Positions 10,395 through 20,997 of a DNA stretch of 64,000 nucleotides are shown piece by piece. The notes under the pieces are model-generated. The model did not search any database. It was not told the origin of the DNA and saw only the letters and a program-made list of their open reading frames with translations. Positions within the stretch are counted from its first letter, which is position 1. Each line of letters opens with the position of its first letter. Location: positions 680,501 to 744,500 of the forward strand of contig OX485805.1 of the NCBI GenBank assembly GCA_950295325.1. Direction: 5' to 3'. Position numbers and translations under genes: made by a program. This DNA comes from Polytrichum commune (taxonomy: Eukaryota > Streptophyta > Polytrichopsida > Polytrichales > Polytrichaceae).

Positions 10395-13300
10395 CTATTG
10401 GATGCGCAACGCGCCTTCGTCCTCGACGCCTAGGTTGAGTGCCTCCATGCGGACATCCTCCATCCATGCCGCAGGGTTCTCTTCCACGTCCATCCCTTGT
10501 ACTTCTACTGCGTCATTGGGGCTCCCCTGCGTGTCCTCCACAATAACCATGTCAGTGTGTCGCGCAGTGTCATCGCCCTGTCTGTCTACTACCCTGGGGA
10601 CCACGGTGAAAGAATCCTCCACAGTCTCTGAAGGCAGTCCTAACCTTGAAGGTGGAGGGGTGAGGACTGCAGGACCTAAAGATTCACGAACGCGTGTTTG
10701 TAAATCCTCGTCCTCCTGGATGGCCGCCGCGACAACATCGTGGGAGGTAGTCGCGGGAACTTATGGGGGCGGAGAAGTGCCAACATGCGTAGGATGGGGC
10801 GCCTGTTGGTGGGAAGGTCCTCCTAGGAACTGGCCTTGCGGGGGGTATTGGTCTGGCGGGGGTTTTTGCGATGGGTATCCTCCAGGGAAAGGATACGCCG
10901 GCTCGGGGGGCGCCGAGAAGCTTTGCATCCGGCTAAGCATCGCTAGAATGGCGTCCGTTTTCTCATTGGAGGCCCTCAGCTCCTCCTAAATGAGGAACAT
11001 TTTCCTAGCATTCTCCGCTGTAGCCTTCGCCATGTCCTCCTTCATTTTTTGCTCGAGCTTGGCGACGGAGAGGGCCTCCTCTTTGACCCGCTTATTCTTG
11101 TCGAAGTCGACCCCCAACTCGACCATTATCTCCATGTCTCCCTCGTCCTCATCGGAGACCTCCATGATTGCCCCCGGAGGAGTTCCACGTAGGGGGTCTT
11201 CTTCACCTTCCGCCTCGTGTTGCGGAAGTGGTCCAACGACGGTCGGGAGTGTTGGTCCAGAAGATCGAGGTTCTTCATCTTGGGAACCATGAGGGCCTGG
11301 GTGACACGGAAGTCGAGCATCCCTCGGGAGTGCCGATGGCCTACGCTCCAGACATTCGCGCGGGGAGGACATCTTGGGTTGTCCCCGCGGACGATCCCGT
11401 GTAGCCACCCAGGGTCCCTTGAGGGTCGACAGGATTTCCCGCTGGCGCCAAAATTCGGAGAGGCGTGATGTCGAAGGAGCGGACGATCGCATCGAGGTTG
11501 GCGGAGGGGACGGGCTCGTCGTCGTTTGTCTCCATGACGGGCATGTTGAAGTCCGTCTTTGGGACGGACATGTCCCCCAGGTCCATCGTTGACGTCTTTG
11601 CCCTGTGCACCTGGAACTCCTCTTCGTCGACGGCATCCCCAACATCTGAGGCACAAACAAATACGTCAAAATATACGAACGTGCGCTCATAAACATCAAC
11701 GCTAAGAATCAATGCCAACACTACTAAAACAATTTGCCATGAATTTTACGAACGAGCGTTCATAAATATTAGTTGGAGAGCTTACCATCGCAGCGTACAT
11801 GAACTTGCTACCTCCACAGACGTTGTAGACAGTCTCTCCACTTATTGCCACACTCTGCAACACGGAGACATAGAACTCCAACCTGAGCTCCAGCGCCGGA
11901 AAGACAGTGTACAAAGTTTCATGTAGCAGATCCTTGGGAGGGGGATGTGGGATGCTATAGATGTTTTTGAACGTGTTGTTCACCTTGACAGGTGTTCGCC
12001 CATGCCGAAGCGCGTTGTACGTCAAGAAAACAAGGCTGACCGCCCCCACCTGCTTGTTGCCCCTAGCCTCGTTGATGACCACGATCCCTTCCGTCTTGGT
12101 GGGCACGTATGTGCTGTGGAAAATATTGTACTCAAATTTTATCGTCTCCTCGTACAGCTCGGTGACGACAGACAACTTCTCCTGTTCCACTATCCACAGC
12201 CAAACGTGAGGCTCCCTCATGGCCGTCGATTTGTGCTCCATGAACTTGGCCATGAAGGGCATCCCCCTGAAATCGATCAGGGCAAATGGGCAGCCCCGTC
12301 AGTCCTCCCTTACCTCGGCCCTGCTGATGGTGTCGTCCCACTTAGAGAAAGTTGTTCTCTGCAAGCCGGTTGTCACCGCACAAAATCTCGCCACTCCCTC
12401 GAATGTAGCGTTCCTCTTCCACGCCAAAAACTTCATGTATTGCTCCACCTCCTGGGGATCCGTCTCAATTTTCTTTGTCCTCTTGTTCTCCTTCTGCTTC
12501 AAAATGGAGGCGTGCTCCTTGACGAGGGTTTAGGGTTTAGGATTATCTGAGACTCCTCCAAGCTGTGTTGTCCGTCGATAATCCAGAACTCTCCATTCTG
12601 GATTCGTGGCTAGTTCTTCTCCGTCGGACGGGATGTCAACCCCTTGGGCATGACGCATACGGTTTGCCTATCCCACTTGACGTTGTTCATGAGATTGTTG
12701 ATCTACCACTTCACACCCCCGCTCTCGCGAGACCTAACCACCCACTTGTTGGGGGACTTCTCGCACAGTCTATGTTGAATGTAAAGTGGCGTCCCATGGG
12801 CCAACAATCCTTCGAGTAGTTGTTGAAGTCTCGAAGGATCCTAGTGGCCTTCACAACGCCCGGGTTCTCGCCCTTCTTCAAGGGGGTAGGCATTACGGGA
12901 GGCGAGCTCACCTCCACAGTCTCTGTTACGCCCGATTTCTCCATGTCATTCCTCGTCCTTTTGGATGGCGTTGAGTGTCTGCTGGGGCCCTCGGTCACCC
13001 TACTCGCGGAAGGCACAAGCCTGGGTGCACTTCTCAATCCTCCTACCCCTGATGTGGATGGTTTTTTGGGGTTCTTCTTCTTCTTGTTTGCCTCAGTGAC
13101 CACACTGCTGTATTTGGAGATGTTCAAGGCGAGGGCGGTCAACTTCCTTGCTGTCCAGTATGGGCTCAAAGTGTACTTGGTGAAGAGTCCGTCCAGGTCG
13201 AAGTGTTTGGCATCTTCTACTACGTTCATTTGGGCGTATGTGTAGGAGAAGCTATGTTTCATGTAATTCAACAAGAGGTTGATATGATCCTTCTTGTTTT

Positions 13301-13585
13301 GCATGTCTAGAATTACATACTCTCCCTGTGCCTCTATGGACTTTATTTCCCACGTCTTCATCTGCACCCACTGTTTTGGCTGGTTCGGTCTTGTTTCCAG
13401 CTCGTAGATAAAACGCATGCAGAACAGACCGCCTGTGGTTTTCTCTGGCAGTGTCGTCCACTCCCCCATGAAGACCTCCTTTGGGACATAATTGTCGTTG
13501 CCGTTAGCGTCGGACACCGACTCTGGGAGGTGATCGACCTGCACCGCGAACATTTCAATCGCGCTTCTGCTTGATCTGACCATCT
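10395..13585 (-). pseudogene. Broken multi-exon gene of unrecognised family with a ParB-fold-like motif
   Basis: Protein-like minus-strand frames run from an acceptor (TTGTTGCAG then ATGGTCAGATC, 13585) to a stop at 10395. Segment 1 (13585 to about 12720) has EVFMGEWTTLPEKTTGGLF, DMQNKKDHINLLLNYMKHSF, SPYWTARKLTALALNISKY and a basic low-complexity tract. A frame change leads to VCVMPKGL and NGEFWIIDGQHSLEES (about 12600-12552), resembling the active-site or nucleotide-binding signature of ParB/Srx-fold proteins. After a telomere-like insert and a stop, segment 3 (about 12520-11786) contains YMKFLAWKRNATFEG and VWLWIVEQEKLSVVTELYEE, with one in-frame TGA (12301-12299). A clean GTAAGC donor at 11785 and CTCAG acceptor at 11646 bound an intron of about 140 bp. 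Segment 4 (11645-10395) holds Glu-rich coiled-coil and Pro/Gly-rich sequence over three frames. Several frameshifts and stops argue for a pseudogene, or a repeat-family gene copy. Calling the motif ParB-like is tentative. Confidence 0.5.
12525..12542. repeat. Short interstitial telomere-type repeat inside the broken gene
   Basis: AGGGTTTAGGGTTTAGG (CCTAAACCCTAAACCCT on the coding strand) interrupts the frame between the IIDGQHS motif and the next protein-like segment, and introduces a TAA in the frame of the downstream segment. It may be a repair-associated telomere-like insert, or chance. Confidence 0.6.
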
Positions 13586-13922
13586 GCAACAACAAAAACC
13601 TTTAGGTTTGAGTTTACGAACGAGCGTTGGTAAATGACTTGTAAATCCTAGATACTACTCATTATTAATGTATTTGTTGCAATAGATTTTGATTATATTT
13701 ACAAACGATCGTTCGTAAAGGATGCAGTTTTCTAGGTTGTTTTTCACATTTCAGTATGTGCATTGATCATCAAACACAATATTCATTAAAATAAAAGATT
13801 TCCAGTGAATTGAGAGTACATAAAGCAAACTATTAATCCAAGAATGAAATGAAAACCACTGGAAAGTTGTAGAGTACAAGTAAAAATATAACATTTGATT
13901 TTCTGCCGTAAATTCCGCCGTA

Positions 13923-14195
13923 GTTTCCATTAAAATGAGAGTATGTTAAGCTGGGAAATCGACTCATTTAGGTCGACTCAACTTAAATTGACAACATATT
14001 GTCCTCATTTAGGTCGACTCAACCTAAATTGACAACATAATGTCCTCATTTAGGTCGACTCAACCTAAATTGACAATATATTGTCCTCATTTAGGTCAAC
14101 TCAACCTAAAATGACAACATAATGTCCTCATTTAGGTCGACTCAACCTAAATGAGTCGATTTCCCAGCTTAACATACTCTCATTTTAATGGAAAC
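13923..14195. mobile_element. MITE with 51-bp perfect terminal inverted repeats and TA target duplication
   Basis: The 51 bases from 13923 (GTTTCCATTAAAATGAGAG..., ending CTCATTTAGGT) are the exact reverse complement of the last 51 bases up to 14195. Both ends are flanked by TA (13921-13922 and 14196-14197), the duplication expected of Tc1/mariner-type transposition. The interior is a 41-bp tandem array (unit begins CCTCATTTAGGTCGACTC) of about 4.5 copies between about 13963 and 14155. There is no coding capacity, so movement would need a transposase in trans. Confidence 0.88.
13963..14155. repeat. 41-bp tandem repeat array inside the MITE
   Basis: About 4.5 copies of a 41-bp unit containing CATTTAGGTCGACTCAAC and TTGACAACATAATGT. 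Copies differ at few positions (AACATATT/AATATATT variants, and one GTCAACTC for GTCGACTC). The unit itself carries the self-complementary GTCGAC and inverted AGGT/ACCT, so the array extends the stem-forming character of the termini. Confidence 0.85.
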
Positions 14196-14199
14196 TACA

Positions 14200-16935
14200 C
14201 GTCTGAAGTATAATCTAGTATTTATCAACCTAACATGACTTTTAGGTGTCCAAATGGCCAATATTATTTTGAGAGGATCCCACTCTCTCAAAATATTGAA
14301 TATCGTTATCAAAATGAAAGATTGAAACATCTTGCTTTAGCATAACATAAATGTAAATTCTATTCATTATATCCTATTTGAATACATAACCAAGTAGATC
14401 ATGTAATTGATTTTGATGTACCATGATTCTATTCAAATATGTTTTGATCTTATATATTTGCATTGCTTTGAATACCAAACCCACTTGAAAATTTATCAAT
14501 GTAACCTTATTTTTTTGATTTTCGGGTTGAAAAAGAAAAATAAGCAATTTCAATGATTCCACCTAACACTAAGAAATGACAACACAACACATCAAAATAT
14601 TCTAGAAGTGAGTTCCACATCAAAGTTGTACATCTAGCAAATATTAACATCAACTAAATGAGATATTGCTATTCTCTTTTATACTCAACATAATTTTCAC
14701 ATATTTGTATAACCATGCCTATATGTTTCAATCTATGTCATTGATAAGTTCTATCTAAAATTTTGCATATATTGATGTTGTGCTTCCTTTGAAATTGATT
14801 ACAACACATGTGGCAACTCAAAGTAGGGTATTTGTTTTGCATGCAATAGCGATGACAAGAGTGCAACAAAGCTTAATGCTTACACAATAGTGATCAATGA
14901 TGGCTTGTGGAAGATGAGCAAATCAAATGCAAGTTATTACTTTGTTGGTTTAAGAAAAACATGCATGGAACATCTTGTGTCTCATGTCATTGAATATAAG
15001 AGAATCAAACTTTATCGTGGCCATTTAAAATGCTTTACGGAATACCTATTCAATTGAAAATATGATGATTTTTAAAATACATGGGCCAGTGAGAGGTTAG
15101 TATCAAACAATGTTGCTACTGGGTGGGCGGTATACTACAAGTGGTGTGTCATGTGGCCACAATTCAACCATCAAGACGAGCATGAATTTGTGAACAAAAC
15201 AAATCTAGTGGATCGGTTGCAACATTGTTTCACATAATAATGCCGCAAATGTAAGGATAATGTGTCCATTTGCAAGCCTCTAAGTCATACTATGAGAAAG
15301 TTGGTGGATCCGAAGAGGAATCCTCCAATTTGAACATTTGTTGCCTAATGAGGTTGAGGGATTTTTAAACAATTTTAATGATGTGGGAGAAGACAATATA
15401 GTTTCTCCTCCACAAAACTATGATCATAATTTTAACTCTTTAGCACTAGATGTTATTGATTTACCGACAATAATCATGGTCTAGTACTTGTAGAGGTTTT
15501 AGAGGTCGAGAATTTTAATCAAACCTAAGAGTGATCAGCAAAATTGAATGAGAGATATGTTTGAGTTGGGTCAAGATTTCCTTGCAACAATAAAGATGAA
15601 ACTTTAGGTGAATAAATTATTGAATGGGCAACAAAGTTCATAAATGTTATGAAAAGACAACTACAATTTGCCTTTGAAGTTAAGTCAATACATGGAGTTA
15701 CTCCTTTATCTTGCGTTGGTAGTAGTATTGATGCAATTTCAACCAAAATGTCAAGGACAAGGTTTGGGCATGGAAGGCCACGAAATTCTAACAACAAAGA
15801 TGAAGTTGGTTCAAGTGTGGACACAAATTTAGCATAAATATTAGGTTTTTATATTACACTATGATGTATTGAGAGTTTGTATATATCAAATTGAAATTAT
15901 ATCTATCATGTCAATTCTCCCAACTCTATGGTATTTGGGTCACCAAGAATTAGGAGCATTACATTGGCACGACCCAAAACAACAATGGAGGCTCGGCGGC
16001 GACATTTGGTGGCTCAAAAACAAAAGCGTATCCTACTTCACGAATTGTATAAGCAAAAGTCATGTTTGTGCAAATCACACATGTTGTGTAACAATGAATG
16101 AAACCAAAGAGTGTCATAATTGTGGGAATACAAACATACAGTGTTAGTTTCCAGTCGGTTTCATTGGGGTGGGTGGTTCTCGTGTTGGGAAGATAATGGA
16201 GCTTTACAAGGTAATTAGAACTTTGCATCCATGCGAAAGACATGAAAGATGCACAGTCTCATGCCCTTCTAATTCAACACAATGGCAAATACATATATGG
16301 GATAAGAGTAACTTCACACATGAGACTGAGGTCATGTAATAATTGCACTTCAAACATTCTCATTGGTGGAAAAGGCGGAGCTAGTCCAAGTTCGCTTCAC
16401 ACTACGCTTGAGGGACTAACAAAGTATCTGAATGCAAGATGGATGTAAAGTCTACATGGATTCCTATATGGCATCGAATGGATCATGTTTTATGGTCGCT
16501 TGGATTATTTTTCAAAAACCACCTCTTGGAGGTTGACCTAAAACAAAACCGGGAGACCATGGCACTCAAGATATTCACAACTATTAATTTATTGTATTTT
16601 ATCATGTCTGAGGACCTGCATGAATAGGAACTCATTGAAATAGCATTTGATTGAGGGCCTTGTCACGTATGGCTTCACACTTCACTTGAGGGCATGTGAC
16701 CACACCACATAATTTTTGAAGCGCCTTGGGACAACCTTTGGACACTTCTTTTGGTCTCTCACAATTTCATGGTCACGACTCTTGGCTAGTGTGTGAAGTG
16801 GTCCTAATTTTACCGTAGTGATCATGAATATATTAGATTTGCTTGATGATGTAGCAACAATACACTCCCAATAATTTAGTATATTTAATATTATCATAAA
16901 CTTTAATTAATTTAATCTCCGCATTCTTCAAATTG
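14200..16935. other. Gene-free, AT-rich repeat-derived region
   Basis: Long AT-rich stretches with short protein-like fragments (for example around 15110-15480 and 16240-16620) interrupted by many stops. The fragments look like decayed transposon coding sequence, but I cannot name a family. No splice-consistent gene was found. Confidence 0.4.
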
Positions 16936-16959
16936 TGGGGCCCAACCTTGTAAGACCGT

Positions 16960-17149
16960 TGTCGCAACCCTTGCTAGTTTTCCTTAACTTAGCTTGACTG
17001 CCTCCCAACTCTAGCAAGTGTCACGAGCGCTAACTTGCACATCCCACGCACATGCGTGATTAGCTCCCAATACTGCGGACCTCCAATCTCATGGCTTGGT
17101 CACCAAACCCTCCTACACATGCATTTGGGAATCTCCTCTTAGTAAGGGC
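16960..17149. mobile_element. Truncated gypsy-family LTR fragment
   Basis: Begins TGTCGCAACCCTTGCTAG, as do the LTRs at 24561 and 26016. It stays alignable to the 24561 LTR (CTAGCAAGTG..CACGAGCGCTAAC, CATCCCACGCACATGC, CCTCCTACACATGCATT) up to about 17149, then stops matching. It is flanked by two copies of GGGGCCCAACCTTGT (about 16937-16951 and 17230-17244), which hints that the fragment sits inside a duplicated or filled segment. Confidence 0.75.
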
Positions 17150-18600
17150 GGCTTTATACACGGCCTGGGGCCGACCGGAGCACTGGCATGATGAAGCCCT
17201 CAATCCACCCCACTTTATGAAATTTTTTGGGGCCCAACCTTGTCACATGTAAAGTGGTGAGGCCTGATTCTAGAGCCCGATGGTCTTGAGGGTTAAGTTT
17301 CATAGAACTTACCATGGTCAATGTTCGTTATTCTCGACAATTAAGTTTCACGACACTTAATACTATGGGGATGACATCTATAAGGTTGTGATTAGTGATT
17401 TGAAATTGGGTCCCACTAGACTAAATTAGGGCCTTTGAATCTATTCCGGTGTCGAAATGCTCCTATAAATATATTTACCATGTTCAATGGATTAACCGAT
17501 GGGTGTGGTTTAGGAGGCACACCATATTCTTGATTAACGGCTTAAATGTTTCATTTTTGTCTTAAGTGTATAATTAGCACCTTAATTGTTGTGTTATTAG
17601 CCTAATGCTACCATATGTATGTCCCTTAGTGGTCACTTGATCAAGAGATTGATTGATTGCTTATTGAAATACAATGACTAACCACACTATAGGGTTATGT
17701 GAACAAACCATGATTGGAATCAAACAATTTCAAAGGAAGAAGTGGGCCCCAAGTGCGCCAAACAAACTCATTAATGAATTGTGCATAGAGTTAGACAATT
17801 GCCGATGAAAAATCTTTGCATTGGAGTTAGACAACTTCAATTATAATATACGGATTGGAATCAGACGGTTCTCAAATGGATGAATGAATCAAGTTAGTAA
17901 TAGATAGTTCCAACTAGAGGAATGTGATTGAGCCAGAAGATGGTTTTGGAAGTACCAAATTTATAATTATTAATAAACACATTTACTATATTGGAATTAA
18001 AAGGTAAAAGAGTAATCTATGGGATAAGAAAAAACTCAAGGGAGGAGGAGGGATCTTTTGTTTCTCCCCTGTGGTCCAATGGTTCAAGCTCACATTCAAT
18101 CACAATATTGTTGTAAGATGTGAATCTTGTATTGTACAACGTTTGAAAGTTCATAATACTAATGTCTCATATGCAATGATGAGTATATTATTTTTGAGTA
18201 AAAGAGGACCATGACACTGACAATGTGGGTTGAAAGTTAGTGTGGATAGAAACTACCGTGGGCCACTGTATTTTATGTGTGAGTTGGAAATGGAGGTGCC
18301 CTATAAGTCAAAAAAATATCAATAGTCAAATATATAATGAGAAATGCCAACACAATATTGATATTATGGGTTAATATTGATGTTATATTTTCAATCGACA
18401 TGAATTCTTTGGTTCCATATTCCTAGTTCAAGCATACAATATTATAGGCTCAAAATTAGCATGGGCCAAGAAAAATAACATTGACCACAAATATTACGAC
18501 ATGTCAAAATTATATGAAACCACAATAAATAGGTGGGAAAGGTTACATGGTTAATATAATATAAAGCAATAATCCAATGTTTTTAAAACATGCATATATA
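17150..18600. other. Gene-free interval
   Basis: No supported coding sequence, RNA gene or complete element. Sequence is AT-rich. Confidence 0.4.
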
Positions 18601-18602
18601 GC

Positions 18603-18983
18603 AGAGGTGCCCTTAATTGATCACTTAAGAGATTTTGCACCAAATATGGAGAAGCATAAGGCGGTGCAATTTTTTCTTATGTAGGAAGAAAGAAATAAGG
18701 AGGATTGCATTTTTTTTTTGGTAATTTTATTCCTCAAATTGGAATTATTATGAATTTTTGAAGCCAAAAGTTGATCCAAATATATTACCAATGTCTGGAG
18801 TATTCTATAACCGCTCATTCCTCCTCACTTCAACACACAAAACCAAGACATGTGTCACGGCACCATTGGTTTCAGCATGATCGAAATTTAACCCAACCTG
18901 ATCGGAAATTAAATCCCAACATGATCATAGTTCTTGTACCCTATAGATTGCCGATGGGGTCATGATTGGGAATAGTCGCCTCT
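18603..18983 (+). repeat. MITE-like repeat, copy 1
   Basis: Starts AGAGGTGCCC and ends GTCGCCTCT, i.e. short imperfect inverted ends. The body includes TTGATCACTTAAGAGATT, GAAGCCAAAAGTTG and TATAGATTGCCGATGGGG. A second direct copy and an inverted copy follow within 800 bp. Confidence 0.75.
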
Positions 18984-19043
18984 ACTATATATGGCGTTTG
19001 TTCTTAGATTTACACCTAACTACACACCATCCAAATTTAGAGT

Positions 19044-19400
19044 AGAGGTGCCCATAACTGATCACTTAAGAGATTCTACACCAGATCTTGAGAAGTATAA
19101 GGTGGTGCAAATTTATCCCATCTAAGAAGATAAAATCAGGAGGAGTGTAAATGTTTTTGAAATTTTTATTCCTTAAATTGAAATTATTATGATTTTTGAA
19201 GCCAAAAGTTGGCCCAAATATATTACCAATGTCTAGAGTTTGCCATAATCGCTCATTCCTTCTCAATTTAACACTCTAAACTAGGACATGTGTTATGGCA
19301 CTAATGGTTCCCACCTTATCAAAATTCAGTCCCAACCTGATCAAAATTCCAACAGTCTATAGATTGCCGATAGAGTCTTGATTGGGAATAGGCGCTTCTA
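19044..19400 (+). repeat. MITE-like repeat, copy 2 (direct)
   Basis: Same family as 18603-18983 (AGAGGTGCCCATAACTGATC at the start, GATTGCCGATAGAGTC near the end, GGCGCTTCTAC at the end), diverged by scattered substitutions and short indels. Confidence 0.75.
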
Positions 19401-19429
19401 CTATAGGTGTATGATTAAGATTATTTTTC

Positions 19430-19762
19430 AATAATATATAACAATCTATAGGGTACGGCAATTTCAATTAGGCTGGGATTAAATTTCAATCATGTTGGAA
19501 CCAATAGTGTCATAACACATGTCATGATTTTGAATGCTAAAGTGAGAAGGAGTAGCAGTTATGACAAACTCTAGATAATGGTAATACATTCATATCAACT
19601 TTTGGCTTCAGTTTCATAGTAATTTCAATTTTAAAAATGAAATTACCAAAAAAATTACAATCCCCTTATTTCTATCTTCCTACATGGGAAAAATTTGCAC
19701 CGCCTTATACTTCTCCAAAATTGGCGTAGACTATCTTAAGTGATCGGTTATGGGTGCCTCTT
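19430..19762 (-). repeat. MITE-like repeat, copy 3 (inverted)
   Basis: Reverse-complement relative of the two preceding copies, running from the TATAGATTG end (about 19441) to the GGTGCCTCT end (about 19762). With copy 2 it could form a long imperfect hairpin of about 330 bp per arm with a very short loop. Confidence 0.72.
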
Positions 19763-20013
19763 ATTACTCTATCAAGTTCATATAGTGACATTGCAGGATA
19801 TGATACCCGCCAGGTTGAGTGTTGTTACCCGCACATATAACCTTATTGATACCCGGCTTGAACATGCATACCAGCACAACATTGAGGATTTTGCTTAGGA
19901 AGCCTGAGCTTGATGCGGTTGAGGAGTCCGTCTTGCTGCCTCCGTGCCCACTGCTGCCTTCGTTCTCGGTCTTCTTGGCTCGCATCGTGCAGAGCTTCAG
20001 TTAGGGTTTCGTA

Positions 20014-20751
20014 ATGGCATCGCTCATTACATCCTCCACACCATCACTAGCATGGCGCACGCAAGCGGCTCCAACTCGCCGTGCATCACAATCCAATTCG
20101 GCGGGCTTGAATTTGGGATCCTGTTGTTTGCGGTCGACCTCGAGGGTTTCATTGCAGAGGGTTAGATTCGAGGGTTCTGTGCAACCGGTTTCCTCGAAGA
20201 GCCTATGTGTTGCCGCCACCGCTGTCACTGCCTCAGCCGCACCCGGGTCGCCAGCCAATGGCGGTGCTGATCTTGCGGGTATGTTGGTGTCACGAGTGCT
20301 CGTGGTTGCGGCCCTTGTTGCAGGTGCCGTGAAGCGAGTGGGAGATATCCTAATTGCAACGCAATTGCCGAACGGTCGCAGTGCAGCAGAGAAGGAGCTT
20401 GTTGCCGCTTTGAAAGGAAGGTTAGTTCTGGCTGCGGGACCTTTGTTTTTTGCGGCAATTAGCCAGCCGGGGTCTGTGAGCACCCCGCTCACCGTGGTGG
20501 CCAGTGGTATGGCTAAATGGCTGGAACTTTACAGTGGAGTTTTGATGGTGCGCGTACTCCTCAGTTGGTTTCCTAATATCCCATGGGAACGGCAACCACT
20601 TCAAGCCGTCCGGGACATGTGTGACCCTTATCTGAATCTATTTAGAAATATTATTCCTCCCCTTTTCAATGCCCTTGACTTAAGTCCCATGCTAGCTTTT
20701 ATGGTGCTCGGGGTGTTAACCTCCATTTTGAACACGACAGTGCAAGGATAG
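20014..20751 (+). CDS. YLMG1: YGGT-family (YLMG-type) plastid membrane protein, single exon
   Basis: A 245-residue intronless reading frame. Residues 1 to about 70 are Ser/Thr/Arg-rich, poor in acidic residues and begin MASLITSSTPSLAWRTQAA, typical of a chloroplast transit peptide. Hydrophobic helices lie near 90-108 (GMLVSRVLVVAALVAGAV), 138-150 (LVLAAGPLFFAAI), 170-190 (LYSGVLMVRVLLSWFP) and 225-240 (SPMLAFMVLGVLTSIL). The signature is RVLLSWFPNIPWERQPLQ followed by DPYLNLFRNIIPP, the hallmark of YggT/Ycf19-like proteins. Plant YLMG proteins are thylakoid or envelope proteins linked to nucleoid distribution, and relatives (CCB3) act in cytochrome b6f assembly; which role applies cannot be read from sequence, so the symbol is tentative. 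The start follows a TTAGGGTTT leader. Two decayed copies of the 3' third follow. Confidence 0.9.
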   Translation: MASLITSSTPSLAWRTQAAPTRRASQSNSAGLNLGSCCLRSTSRVSLQRVRFEGSVQPVSSKSLCVAATAVTASAAPGSPANGGADLAGMLVSRVLVVAALVAGAVKRVGDILIATQLPNGRSAAEKELVAALKGRLVLAAGPLFFAAISQPGSVSTPLTVVASGMAKWLELYSGVLMVRVLLSWFPNIPWERQPLQAVRDMCDPYLNLFRNIIPPLFNALDLSPMLAFMVLGVLTSILNTTVQG

Positions 20752-20997
20752 ATTGAGATTCTAGGATTGAGGGCTTTAGGCTTTAGGTAGATTCAGGTGT
20801 TGATGGTTACTACTTTTATATACAGAAAAATTCAGATGCAATATTAATGTACTCTTTCTCGAGTCAGAAATCCAATTTTTACAGGCAAAGTGAATTCTCT
20901 GCGTTCACGAATTTCAACCTGTGTGGCAATTGCACGTTGTTAGTGATTCATCTTCCTGAGAATACAAGTCGGTTTTTGAGAAATTATCAACCACGGC

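Larger units (their letters stand above)
9769..13719. repeat. Dispersed ~22-bp imperfect palindrome, 11 copies in 4 kb
   Basis: The consensus arms are TTTACGAACG and CGTTCGTAAA separated by two central bases (AG or CT). Copies are near 9767-9788, 9815-9836, 9853-9874, 9900-9921, 10205-10225, 10314-10333, 10683-10705, 11672-11694, 11745-11766, 13613-13634 and 13698-13719. Those at 9815, 9900, 11745, 13613 and 13698 are closest to consensus; the others carry one to four changes. Two copies lie inside an inferred intron, two in the inferred intron or flank upstream of the 13585 exon, and the rest beyond or near the 3' end of the broken gene. I saw no copy elsewhere in the window. Confidence 0.85.

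Noticed and set aside
10402-10989. 195-codon plus-strand open frame
   Set aside because: Ser/Gly-rich antisense of the Pro-rich and acidic segments of the minus-strand broken gene; no motif of its own.
11945-12550. 201-codon plus-strand open frame
   Set aside because: Antisense of the segment with YMKFLAWKRN and VWLWIVEQEK, which has splice boundaries and better amino-acid character.
13963-14155. Centromeric-type satellite
   Set aside because: Only 4.5 units of 41 bp, contained exactly between MITE termini.
16439-16627. Open frame with a familiar-looking LLEVDLKQNRETMALK string
   Set aside because: Looks like a spurious translation of a repeat; many stops in the neighbourhood and I could not tie it to a family.
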